Positions 51,901-63,477 of a stretch of DNA of 64,000 bases are shown here, one piece after another. A program made the translations under genes and the position numbers. How positions within the stretch are numbered: the first letter of the stretch is position 1; the number at the start of each line of letters is the position of its first letter. The notes beneath the pieces were generated by a model. The model did not search any database. It had not been told where the DNA came from and saw only the letters and a program-made list of their open reading frames with translations. This stretch comes from Glossina fuscipes (Eukaryota > Arthropoda > Insecta > Diptera > Glossinidae). The stretch is taken from NCBI RefSeq assembly GCF_014805625.2, contig NW_023998569.1, positions 41,999-105,998 of the forward strand. The letters are read 5' to 3'.

Positions 51901-54534
51901 TTGTTTATGGCGGCTACGGCAGTAGCATTTGTGCCAGAAATTTCGCTTTCATATGATTTTATTTCTGTTTATCGTTCGCTCCCCACACGTTCCATTCGTG
52001 TACATAATTAATTAGTGCTTCTATTTAAAAACAATTTTTCTGTATTCTAAACAACTTATTCAAATAAATTCCCCAAAAAGATCGCGTTAAGGTGTACCTT
52101 GCATGTTAAGTTAATTAAACGAATGATTTTATTATAATGAATCCAAAGTGCTTAAGAATTGGCATTTTTGGGTTTTTCTCTGTTCCTTCGAAACTGGTCG
52201 TGGCTTCATGAGGATTTCTTACGAACACTGAACGCCAGCCATAACACAAGCTCTCGCATTAAGCACACTGCAGCCATAGCTTTGACGTATTTGTAACTAT
52301 TTCGATTTATGCCCCATAGGGTTATTTTTGATGACAGATTAATTCAAGATTCTTCTTCTTAAAATGAGCACTTGTAGCGAAGCAGTAAGTGCCGTACAGG
52401 GATTTATTGGTAATTCCATGAACAACGTGGCGATACGTGATTAATTCATTATCATACCTTCCCGTCTGTCCGTCGTTCTTAGAGGAAAATCTCATTAAGC
52501 AAATAATGAAAGAAAAAAACTGAACACTATAGAGACCAACACTTTGGACCACGGCTTTTGAGCTGATGCATAACCGTGTAGCGAAGTTGGAGTAAATTCC
52601 AGAAGTGGAGTATGCTGAACCATATAATTAATCAAATTTTGAGGTTATGTCCGTTAACCGCCGACCCTTGAATTCTCTTCGAATAGATATTTATTACTAT
52701 TATCGATTGCGTTAATTATTATTATCAATTGTGTGCGCAATCCGTACCGCGAGCTAAAAGATCTGTTGTATTCCATGTGTTTCAATAGCATTTGGCCGAA
52801 TAGAACGAGGCGATAGGAAAATCATTATTGACACTAATTTTCTCCTATGTCATGTGCGACAAGATGAGTTTACTTCCAACCCCGTCATGTATCACAAGCC
52901 CATTGGAAACCTAATTAATAGCCGTATACTTCGAAGATCTCTTTGAATACTTTCTTAAAAAGTCCGCACAGGAAAATCAACGCGAACGGCGTATACTAAA
53001 ATTCTATATAACGAAAATGTGACTTTTCCTCTTCTGATCTGTTTTCCTGGGCTAGCCTTGCTTTGCACAGTTACACAATATATGTGATAAAGCGAATATG
53101 CCTTCTGAAGTTTCTTCTTTTATAGGTAACCTTCGACTCGTCTAATTACACAGATAATGCGATTATTTTTTAATATGCCCAATAAAGTGATAGAATTACT
53201 AATGAGGTAATCAATTAATTAATTACATTATACATTTAAGAGGAATAATGATAGACTTTAATTAAAAGAGAAAGTGAAAGAAAGTTTTCCTTTTTTTGTT
53301 TTTTTTTTTGTTTTTTGTTCTTTTTAGTTTTATAGAAAACATAAACCATTTAGCTCTCAAACACGTGCACGAGAGTGCCAGTAAATAACGATCATGAAAT
53401 GTTTTAATGAAAACTCTCAATGGCATGATCTCATACCGTCCTAAGCAGCAATCATCGTTTAACTAAAGGCTTTTATGGAATAATTTAATAAAAATGCTAT
53501 TACGATTTCTTCTGAACGATCAAAAAAAAAAAAAAAATAAATAATGATATGTAAATTTTGCACATAAATGCTATTAATAAATAAGAAGAATGTTTGGTAT
53601 ATTCACTAACTACAAATTCCTTGCAATTACATAGGCCTTGAGGTATTATTAACCTATTAACTGCGAAAGAAAAGTAAACATGCTTAATTATAATTTCCCC
53701 GTCATTCCGTTTTATAGGGTAAAGTAAATCAGTCTTCATAGACACGTAAATAAACCGAGAATTTAAGGTTTATTTTCTTTATTTACTAATGGGATATGTA
53801 TAGAAATTTTATTCTGCAGTGTATTCTATTTAAACTTTTTAGGAGAATTCCCACGAATCTAATCGAAAACAAGTGAGGACATTAAAAGCGGGCAAGGCCG
53901 ACCGTTAAATATTCTACGCCACTAAAGGTCGTGCTAGGACAGTTATTTAGTCGGTTTGGTAATCATACACCGTACATTGTTTTCATGGAAAGGCATATCT
54001 TTCATGAAAGCCCGCATAATGGAAGAAATTTAGTTTTCTTACCAAAAATTTTATTATTTTTCAGATTTTGTCATACAAAACTAGGAATTGGACTGTCATC
54101 TCCATCCACATAAGTTCGTGCTTTTCATCATAAACCCTCTTAGCGTTAGTGCCGAAAATATAGACCTATATGATTCAAGCTTCGAACCGTCAATATTTTT
54201 CCTAAATTGCTACTATGGATCAACTTTCATCACAAAATCTCTTACTGAAGGAGAAATCTTAGATGTAGTGGGTTCCAAGAAATAGATCCATATCTTTCAA
54301 TTTTGGTCCACCTAATTTTTATGTCAAATTTCGATCAAGAACAAATTTTCATTATATTTCATTATATATTCTGACGTAAAAGGATTTGCATTTGTTGAGA
54401 ATCCTTATATGCGATGGTAAGCAAAAAACTGTACCTACGCTATACAAAATCAATTCACTATTATGAATCACTTTGCCCATGAAATATTGAACATTGAATC
54501 TTTTCACCATACAAACATTTCGTTTAATAGTTCG
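48962..54534. other. Gene-free stretch
   Basis: Short AT-biased frames and a CATA/CA repeat cluster. No exon is supported. The 195-codon frame at 51175-51762 is rich in Tyr, His, Phe and Ile from AT and CA repeats and looks spurious. Confidence 0.5.
50499..50610. repeat. CATA/CATG tetranucleotide and CA repeat cluster
   Basis: CATACATG, CATC and CA units over about 110 bases. The Cys-Val and Met-His frame on the minus strand is a product of this. Confidence 0.93.
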
Positions 54535-54925
54535 TATAGGAACGCTTATGTAAGCCCCAGCCGAACTAAATATTTCATACTAGTTTAGAATGTCGAGTAC
54601 TATTACTTGGCGAGTTTTGTCAGAAAATTTTGAACATTACAGTTTATTATCGGGTAAGGAGTTTATTTTCGCATAAGGTCGAAGAGATGGACCGATCAAA
54701 GCCATTTTGAATGGCATTCGTCATTGCATCAAAGCATGTCAGTGCAGAAAATTTCATCAACATACCTCAAAGAACTACGACCTGTAGGTTAAACACATAA
54801 AACGTGGACAGCCATCAGGCCGACACACAAGCATAGATCGATTCAGATTCATTTTCGGTGAGCGTATGTTAAGCCCTCATCGGTGTTACATACGCCTACA
54901 CAAACTTAATTTACCCTGCACCAGA
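54535..54925 (+). repeat. Copy of dispersed repeat family, both ends visible
   Basis: Starts around AGGAACGCTTATGTAAGCCC, passes through GATGGACCGATCAAAGCC, ATTTCATCAACATACCTCA and CGACCTGTAGGTTAAACAC, and ends at CACAAACTTAATTTACCCTG. The copy at 57952-58577 has corresponding motifs in the same order. No coding capacity. Confidence 0.6.
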
Positions 54926-57900
54926 AGTAACGTATAGTATAAAAACTACATGGATTAAGTCGAGATATTCGATTGCAAAGCTTTCGAATTTCTAGGAATT
55001 GCAGCAACAAAAAATGAACGGAGATAATTCGAGATCTTACATTATTTGCAAGTTTCATAAACGGAATGATAAAGTTATAGTAAACCCTTACCCCATTGCA
55101 AATAGTGATGAATAACAAGTAAAATGATAATAATATATATATATATATACATATGTTTACTCCTTCATTCCTTCGGGCACGACTCAAACATTGAAAATAA
55201 TGTCGCAAATATCGCAAAGAGAAGAAAAAAAAAAAAACAAAAAGTCTATAGAGTGTTATATGCATCTACATACGAGGCGCTTACTTGCGAGAAAAATTTA
55301 ATTATTTTCGATTAAGACAAATGCATTTTCAAAATTAGTGAAACTTGACTTTTCAGTTATTGTAAGGAAATTTTGAACCATTTCTCTTAAAACTCTTATG
55401 GGAAGGTATCGTCATACGTTGAACGTACATATATTGACGAACCGTGAAGTATGAGTATAGATATCACATTTTGCGGCCTTAATTTGCAAAAAAGGGGTAA
55501 AAGAATATCGAGAAAAAAAAAAAGTAAAAAATATAAATGTAAATCTTAAATTGCATATGGTGATGTAAGTAGTACGTACGTACGCTTGGATAGTATAATA
55601 TTTTATATAAATAATGCAGCCTGTTGCCTCTAAATATGGAATTTTAGATTATATCTGGCTTTTTATTTTTTTGTTGCCGTTAAATAGAATGAGGTAATTT
55701 CTCTGATGTGTTGTATGTGATGAGCTTTATTTGTCTTTCTCTGTCTTTCCTTATCGTCGTTGTTCATACAGGCATGTGCATGCATATGCAGCTGTGATGT
55801 ACAGCTTTCTCTAATTTATTGACCTTGAAATTGACATTTTTTTCCTTTTTTTTTCATAATGATGGAGATGGTGTGACAAAATGATGTGGGAATGGAAAGG
55901 AAACGCATTACGCTCGCAGTGAAAAACTTTTGAACTCACAATCGAATGCAATATACATATAAGTGTAATAATTTAAGTCGTATATGAACGATGAGACAGA
56001 GATAGCATGATGTATTTCACAATTTTACAATTTTTCTATCGTATAAAAATGCCTGTATGTATGTGTGTATGTATGAGTAATTTATCTATTTATTTGTAAG
56101 AGCCAAATAATTGCGATTTTTATTAATGTTTTTATTATTTTTCTCTAAAAATTTACCGCTTGGCTTACTCTAATGATCGACATATTCTCTCTCCGCAAGT
56201 AAATATAAATGATTGATATATGCATATATATGTATGCGGAAATATGACGATACTATATGCGCACACACCCCTACATCCATGCATACTTATTTATTTGTAT
56301 ACTTATTATGTATACATATATTTTATTTTATTTTATTTTTTCCTATCTAAACATACCTTTTTATTCCCTCCTGAATGGCCTAACCTGTCGTTTCGTATGT
56401 GTACAATGTAGGTGAATCTATGTGTCAATAGCTTAACAAAGTTCATTTTCAATAGCTTGGTGTAAATTAAAATGAAAATAAAATGTTTGCTGGGCTCCGT
56501 TCCGATTGAAACGAAATGAAATGGAAAGAAGATAACATATGATAATAGATAGAGAAAGAGAGAGAAAGATTGCGCAAATGCAGTTCACGTTCAAGGCCAT
56601 CATTAAAACCGAATGCAAGGCACCGCAATAAAAACAGCAATACAAGCGTAATTTTATTAATACGATGATGAAAACGTTGGCTACACTACGGCAACAGTTC
56701 CCAACAAAGCAAAGAAACATTTCTATGCATTCAAATATATGTGCTTACTGGCGTGTAGGTACTCATAATTTTATTCGGCAAAAATATGTTAAACTAAAAA
56801 ATTTATTAAAATCAATTATAGAATTATTTCCATATATGTAGGCAGGTTCTCATAAGAAGCGCTCAATAAGGTACGATTTATTTCATTTCCACGATTTGGG
56901 GACTGGAAGAAGTTTTCAAATTCCCAAATGGATGATAATTAACTTGAGATGAAATGTAAAGATGTCCCAAAATAGATAAATAAAAAGTTGAAAATGAATC
57001 TCTCTCTCTCCCTCTCTCTACCGCCGCGAACAAACAGATATCACATATACCGCAAAGCACTCCAGAGAGTGGACATGAACATGATTATCGTAAAATCACC
57101 AAACCAATCAACGCGCAATACCGCTATTAACCGCTTTTGTACATGTTCATACGCATATATTACATATATTCGATCGTTAAATCTCTATTTTCTTCGATAA
57201 TTTTTTACAGCCTTGCTTGACTATAGCATCCATTATACCAGCCTCGTTGCTGGTAATAGTGTGTAAATATATATGTGCAAGTAAGTAATTGTTATCCCCA
57301 TTTATCATCAACAAACGTCTCCTTTCAGTTGTCATCTGGGCCTGTCCCTCATGTCCAAGTATGTACGTAAAATTTTCGCATATCGTGTATGCGCGTGTGT
57401 CTATTGATATATCAATTGTAAAATGTGTTATACACAATTTTAAGCATGTACATGGTACGTGGTGTACAACAGGATTCTATTGTGTGCTCGTAGGTACCAA
57501 CCTACCAACATACTCCTGCACTTGTCTCTTCTTTTTCTTTTTTTTTTTTTAATTCATTTCTTCTTCTTGTTTTTTCTTTGCATTGCATTTCTGAACAACA
57601 AACACTTTGCGCTTAAATGTGTTTTCATATATGTGCGTATATAAACATGCCCGCATAAGCTCTTGCAGTTTTGGTTTGTTATAATCGATAAAGTGCTCTG
57701 TTGTTCTGCTTTGATGGACCAGTAATGATTTACAAAGAGTGCCCATAAACGGGTATATATGTAAAGCGTTTAAAATAGAAAGATAATTTTTAATATTTAT
57801 AAAATAAAAATAAATTATAAAAAAAAAATTGAATTAATTAATTAAACCGATAAAAAGCAATACAAATAAATTATAGCCAGCTCAAACGAAATCTTTCAAT

Positions 57901-57951
57901 ATTTAATACATATTATGGCTTTCGTTGCCGATTTCACTAAACGTGATTACA
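54926..57951. other. Gene-free stretch
   Basis: AT repeats near 55130-55150, short CT tracts near 57000 and a T run near 57540-57550. No exon with matched splice sites was found. Confidence 0.5.
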
Positions 57952-58577
57952 ACTAGGGAACGTGTTATGTGAGCCTAAGCGTAACTTTAGAGTAACTTAT
58001 AGAGGTATTTACATCCATTGCGATAATACTAGAAGATTATTGAACAGATATAACATAAACACGTCCTTAATATAACATATTCGAAGTTTTACAAACCTAA
58101 TATTTCATGTCTGGTTCGAGCCGTAAGATTTATGTAGAGCTCAAAACGACCTTTCTGCGGGCCACGACAATCCATTAAATTTCCTAAATGTCACGTAGCG
58201 ACATATCGAACTAAGGCGTTATAAGGGAAGTGGTCGAAAAAGTGGCCCGATCCGTACCGTACCATTCGCAGTAGCGTTCGTCCTTAAGCCAAAACACGTC
58301 ATTATATCAAATTCGATTTGATTTCATATCGAAAATTGCTGCCTATGTGTTGAAGACAAAAAACCAAAACGGGCTTATAGACAAACATGGTCAGAAGGTG
58401 ATTCTGATTGATTGAACGAGTAAATCGAAATCGAAGAGATTGTGATTCTCATTCAGAAAGCAATTTTGAATCGATCGGTATAATAAAAAGTGGGTTTTCT
58501 TCGCTTACTCGTGGGTGTTGTTTGCATCCCCATAAACTCAATATACCTTCGTGCCGCAACTGGGGCAGGGTATAAAA
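57952..58577 (+). repeat. Longest copy of the dispersed repeat family
   Basis: Begins at about ACTAGGGAACGTGTTATGTG and ends at CATAAACTCAATATACCTTC followed by a GGGGCAGGGTATAAAAG-type tail. GGTCGAAAAAGTGGCCCGAT, CAAAACACGTCATTATATCA and GAATCGATCGGTATAATAAA are shared with other copies. It looks like a non-autonomous element or a remnant of a larger one. Confidence 0.6.
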
Positions 58578-59689
58578 GTTGCTTTTTTTTTGTAAGAATT
58601 CCTTCAAAAATTTAGTTTATCAAAAGAATGCATCGATAATGACTAACTATATAATTTAATTTGGCCAGCTATACTCTGATTTAAGACATTTAAAGCGATA
58701 ACAGGCAGGAAAGTTACATTCTTTTTATGTATTATCGTTGAAAAATTAATTGGATAATATTTATCGTTCAACTTTTACTTGACTCGTCAAGTCCACCGTA
58801 ATTAATTTCGAATTCGCATTTTTCGCTTGTCGCCTTCCACTCCTTCCGCTCACCAGGTGCCTTTACTTGTTACTAAAAAAAATTGTATTCACCGTGTGGT
58901 TCTGTCGGAGTTGCGTTCAATTTACGCGTCACTGGGGATTTAGGCTCTGACCAATTTGACCCATTATCGATACCAACCTGCGTGCAAAGACTTTCAATAT
59001 TTTTGCCAATTTCGAAGTCGATATCTTCATTCTCGGGACCAGGAGAGTGTTAACAACACATACACGCTTCATAGAGTCTCTTAAGTTTCCTTTTTGGGTG
59101 TTGGAAACATTGTGATCAAATGGAAATACCCTTCTTTCTTTCGGTGGCGCGTATGAAAACGAAACCCGATCGTAATTTGGGATCATCTTCTTCCATATAT
59201 GTAGCATCCAACGAAGGTTCGAGTGAGAAAAAAGTCTACAAATATTATTTAGGAAATTTTTATCGATTATACACAAACAGAAGAAAAGGGAAATTTTAAT
59301 GAAAAATTGATTCTTCTCAGCATATCAAAAGGCGATAACGTCGTTCTGCATGTTTAAGTTTTTTAAATTCAACCATTTTTGTGCAAAGTGAGCAAATTTG
59401 TTTATTAAATTCATTTAAATTTGTTGCTGTGGTAAACGAAAGCTATGAAAATTATTTACAGAAATGGCAGAGATAGACAGACAACTCGTTAGTAGTGGCG
59501 TACTAATCAAATTATATATCATTACTATTTATGATGTTTTGCCTCGCTGAGAGGTCGCTGGCGGTAGAAACTTTATAGTTTCCAGGCGTAATAATCATTG
59601 AATCACTTTCGCACCCCTTCGACTTTGTAGAACCTGCTGATCTGCTAAATATCATTGGATCTATCTGAACCAGTTCTAATAAAAAAGAG
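58578..59689. other. Gene-free stretch
   Basis: Composition is more balanced between 58790 and 59260, and frames there are longer, but no domain or splice context is recognisable. It may be a decayed transposon. Confidence 0.4.
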
Positions 59690-59885
59690 ACGGGTCCGAT
59701 CTTAAACATACCCCATAAAGCCTTTTCAGGGTTTGGTCCTCCCTAATTCATTTCATTCTCGTCTCAAAAGTTACGGCAGATAGATAGACAGGCTTAAGTC
59801 AAATAGATTTATCTCAAGTGCTTCTTAATGCTGCACACATCTGCGCAAGTTTAATATACTCTCTACCATACAAGGGGTGTACGGT
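59690..59885 (+). repeat. Relic of dispersed repeat family (end-containing)
   Basis: GATAGATAGACAGGCTTAAG is followed by a TCTGCGCAAGTTTAATATAC terminus running into TCTCTACCATACAAGGGG, in the same order as other copies. Confidence 0.5.
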
Positions 59886-60189
59886 TTTTTTTTTTTTTGA
59901 ACCATGGCTGCTTTTTTCGAAATTAACATAAACGTCTTGTCATTACTTCGTCTCATATATCAGAAGTGATTTCGTCCTTGCATAAGGCGAACATTCAACA
60001 AATTCCTACTACTTTTTTGATAGCGTTATAAGCTTTTTTATTATGTTCCTTAACAATTATCATGTTTTCTTAATTTACGTTAAATGTTTAAAAGAAAAAG
60101 AGAAAAAAAAAGTAGAGAATTCCGGAAATTTATTATGAAACTTGCAGAGTAATGTAATAAATAATTAATGCCAGGGTAAAAATACCAGG

Positions 60190-60273
60190 ATATATATATG
60201 TATATATATATATATAATCTATATATAATCTATATATATAATCTATATATATATATATATGTATATATATATA
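60190..60273. repeat. AT microsatellite with ATCTATATATA units
   Basis: TA runs interrupted three times by ATCT, giving a short tandem of 11- to 14-base units. Confidence 0.9.
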
Positions 60274-60642
60274 AGAAATGTAAAGGTTTACTTACATATT
60301 TTGTGGAAATGTGTAAACTTGAAATTCGTTTTTCTGGAGGCCAAGGTCGTTTTATAAACATATTTAATGTCATTTCAGATGCATATGCAGCTACATATAG
60401 CTGCGTACATGCTTAAGCATTTAGGTAACTATTTATTTACTAAACAGATATTTGCAGCAATTTGTTATGTACGTTTTTATATAAACGAAGGCATACACGT
60501 ACACTGTTCTGTTGTTACCAAGGTAATCTCGTCTTTCAAAAACAGGGGAAATCTAATATATAACCACGTATATGCAACTGCATCTGCGCCAAATGGCACA
60601 AGCAAACACGTAAATATATGCATATGCAGTTTACCCAGTCAA

Positions 60643-60643
60643 G

Positions 60644-60682
<39 letters not shown>
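60643..60682. repeat. (GA)n microsatellite
   Basis: GA units with two AAAG interruptions. Confidence 0.93.
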
Positions 60683-60771
60683 CAAAATAAAAGAGTACAA
60701 GACTGGAGGTCGCGGAAACAGGATTATTAGGAAAGCTTTTCTTGTACATAAGTAGAAGTATATACACAATG

Positions 60772-60799
60772 TTTTTTTTGTTTTTTTTTTTTTTTTTTG
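60772..60799. repeat. Poly-T tract
   Basis: Eight T, one G, then eighteen T. A retroposed poly-A tail on the minus strand is possible, but no body is recognisable beside it. Confidence 0.85.
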
Positions 60800-61774
60800 T
60801 CTTGCAATTCTAACATGCAACGGCAGGAATGATGTTAGAGATGGAAGGTCCGAGCATGTGATGTTATTACACCCACACATCTTATCTCGTTTCGAGATGT
60901 ATGCTTAGGTAAAGTCATTTTCATAAATGCATCTAAATGTATCCTTCCATTTTGTGTAAAACTTTCGCTACAAACATTACAGTGTTGAGAAGTTTTTCGC
61001 TTATTTCTTAAAGAAATCTATACTAGTCTTTGTTGGTTACGTTCTGAAAGCTTTTAATTCACATAGTTTTGCAGATTTATGCCTTCAGAACCGATTGTGT
61101 ACGCAGTTCCTGTTGGTCGTCTTTACTTCGAATCTTTCCCTTGATGATGATGAAGCGCTTCTTTCTAATTCCTATTTCACGTTTGTGTATGTATGCGTTT
61201 AAAAACTATTTTATTGCAAATTCATCCTTTAAAGGCGCTCACCTCGTTCCTGTAATTCTATTAACAGATTCCGCACAATGTGATAAGTTGAAAGGTCAAT
61301 CGTAACGCAGTTTTCATTGTATGTTATGCTTTGCTCTGCTTGCATTAAATGCACCCACACTTTGGCTTATCTCTCCTTGCTCTTTTTTTTGTTTTCTTTT
61401 TTTTTTCATTACTGCTGCATATGTACCTTTGTACATATTTTATATATATTGCATGCCATGTACGCAGCAGCACTTGTTACACACGTCGTTTACGTCGTAC
61501 TATTTGGTTGACAAACAAACTTTGGCTTTTACTCTGCTTAACCTTGGGGTGTATCACTCAATTTAGGCTATCTGGCCGCACCCGTGAGAATTATTTTAGT
61601 AATACAAGGACATGTATATCACATGTTTTTAAATCTGAAAGCAACATTTTTTACTATAACCACATAATAGAGACTTTGTAGTATATAAATAAAATATATA
61701 TACGAGCATGTTGAGGCAAAAACAGATCAAGTTCTCTAACAAAGTTATTCAGCTATCTCGGCGCTGTAACCGAC

Positions 61775-61791
61775 CCCCGACCCGTTCGGGG
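61775..61791. other. GC-rich stem-loop
   Basis: CCCCGA, spacer CCCGT, then TCGGGG: a perfect 6-bp stem. It lies inside an unusually GC-rich patch (61760-61792), about 95 bases before a splice acceptor. Confidence 0.55.
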
Positions 61792-61884
61792 TTTGCCAAT
61801 AACTCGCAAAGGACACTAGTGTAACCCCTCATTTTGCCCACCTTTGAAACAATCTATAAGCAGTAGTTCTTCTTGCTATTTTAG

Positions 61885-62296
61885 TCAAAAGTTAAAGTCT
61901 TACGCGCAAATACCTTTTCTATCTGTGGACCTTCCCGAGCGAAAAACCAATGAAGTAACAACTTCGGCAGCCATAAAAAATGATAAAGAAAATCCGCAAT
62001 CTTGCTTAGAGCGACAGGATACATTTGTTAAAGAAATACCATCAATTGATAAAACTGTTGTACCGGTGGTCGAGGAAACCAGTCCTACACGTCAACGTTC
62101 ATCCAAATTACCAACGAAACGACAATCTTTAACAGCAAGTTCCGCAAATAGTTCTCCCCAAAAAACAGCTGCCACACGTAAGTTGGTCAATCCAATTTCA
62201 AATAGACGTCTGGCTGGTCCAACTAATGGTCACCAAAGAGCAAATAGTAACGTTAATATACGTGTAAGCATGATTGCGGCAACACCCCCTAAGTAG
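61885..62296 (+). CDS. Terminal coding exon of an unidentified host gene
   Basis: A pyrimidine-rich acceptor (TTCTTCTTGCTATTTTAG) ends at 61884. The exon supplies the third base of a split codon, then 136 residues to TAG at 62294-62296. There is no ATG at the start, which fits an internal-to-terminal exon and not a complete gene. The protein segment is rich in Ser, Thr, Lys, Asn and Pro, with basic stretches and no membrane segment, and looks disordered. Visible short motifs are DKENPQ (a KEN-box-like string), ERQDTFVKEIP and QRSSKLPTKRQS, the last fitting the SxLP variant of the EB1-binding pattern with basic flanks. These hint at a microtubule or cytoskeletal protein, but only as an inference. 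Polyadenylation signals follow at 62372 and 62419. I do not recognise the gene. Upstream exons are not visible and probably lie outside the window. Confidence 0.6.
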
Positions 62297-62371
62297 TTCA
62301 TCAAATATAAATGAAAAAAACAAGTAAATTAAGAAAGCTATTCCAGAAAACACACGATTGCTTGGTTAACT

Positions 62372-62377
62372 AATAAA
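62372..62377 (+). promoter_or_regulatory. Polyadenylation signal candidate 1
   Basis: AATAAA 76 bases after the stop codon of the terminal exon, followed by A- and T-rich DNA. Confidence 0.45.
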
Positions 62378-62418
62378 AAAAATTTTCCTTTTTTTTCGCA
62401 AAAAACGATGACTATCGA

Positions 62419-62424
62419 AATAAA
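62419..62424 (+). promoter_or_regulatory. Polyadenylation signal candidate 2
   Basis: AATAAA followed by AGTGGGAATTGTCCG and a GTGTGGGTTT stretch resembling a GT-rich downstream element, which makes it the better of the two. Confidence 0.5.
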
Positions 62425-63402
62425 AGTGGGAATTGTCCGAATAGTGTGGGTTTCCTTGAATGTAGGCGAATTGTTTGTTAACTAAAAAGTTACGAGACTT
62501 TAGATTATCATGTACACGTTCATTTCACCATTCGCCTTGTACTCATTCACCTTGGAGACTAATCGTCGTATTGTGTAACTAACATCATGGAGATGTCAAA
62601 TGTTCATAATGCATTTTGTTGTGTGCTTTCCGTAAGTTGACAATCTTCTTTTATAACCAAATTGATATCAAATAATTTTATTTTGTTGTCCTGCTGCTCC
62701 AGAATTCCAAGTTTGTTTCAAACAAAGCAAAAGCTATGGAAAAGTTTTCCTTATAACTACTAACCGGCCATAACGCTGGCATAACACTGTCAGTCTCAGA
62801 TTATTATTGGACCCAGTGCTTTCTACACTACCTAACACACATACATAGTAATATTTCACTGCAAAAAGTGGGAGAATCTGTTTTTGTTACGTTTTGCTAA
62901 AATTTATTTGTTTATTTAAAAAAAAAATTTAATTAAGCCTTACTCTACATGTCCCGGACTTCCGGGAATTGTCTTCTTCTTTTCATTTAATTTACTTTTC
63001 CTAAAAATAATAATTTTGGTTGATCCATGTTTTCCACGAATATTAAGATCAATATATGCAACTTATGGTATGAGCAAGCGGAAAAGGAAATAGAATTTCG
63101 ATTTCGTTCCATTTCACTGTTGCATTTAACAGAGTTGAACATTTAACAGACTGAATGGCGTTACCATTTAATTTGTTAGTTGGGCATTTAACCATTTAAC
63201 AGAGCTGCCATTTTTTGACTATTTTATACAAGAAACTCTGTGCTTTGCCTTTTAACAGGGAATTTAGCGAGGACTTTGTTTAATGTGATAATAAAAATTA
63301 TGGCGGTCTAATTTTAGGCTAACTTGTAAAATCATTATTATTATTATTATAAATTCAGCCATAAAATAAATTATTTTTTCTTAAAGCGCTAGCATCAAAA
63401 AA
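62425..63402. other. Gene-free stretch after the terminal exon
   Basis: AT-rich with a local repetition of CATTTAACAGAG(T/C)TG-like strings at about 63123-63210; a similar TTTTAACAGAGTTGAACC string occurs near 13411. No gene is seen. Confidence 0.45.
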
Positions 63403-63477
63403 CTCGACCGTACTTGAGATTTGAACCCACGACATTGAGTTAAAAGTCGAGACTCTTGCCACTCAGGCGGATAACTT
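63403..63477 (-). repeat. Degenerate tRNA-like sequence (SINE head or tRNA pseudogene)
   Basis: On the minus strand, CCGCCTGAGTGGCAAGAGTC resembles a tRNA D-arm/A-box region, CTTTTAA resembles a Lys(UUU) anticodon loop, and GTGGGTTCAAATCTC contains a near-consensus B box with a canonical TTCAAAT T-loop. The anticodon stem and acceptor stem do not pair well, so a functional tRNA is unlikely. A tRNA-derived SINE head or dead tRNA copy fits best. Confidence 0.45.

Larger units (their letters stand above)
59886..61884. other. Gene-free stretch upstream of the terminal exon
   Basis: Contains AT, GA and poly-T repeats and the small hairpin at 61775-61791. The last 30 bases form the pyrimidine-rich acceptor of the next exon. 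If the exon belongs to a gene running in from the left, this is its last intron. Confidence 0.5.

Noticed and set aside
56433..56720. 95-codon minus-strand frame
   Set aside because: Hydrophobic, low-complexity peptide with no splice or start context; probably chance.
61075..61191. Exon after TTTTGCAG at 61074
   Set aside because: Several frames on both strands are open by chance, so coding cannot be told from composition, and no good donor follows in a consistent frame.
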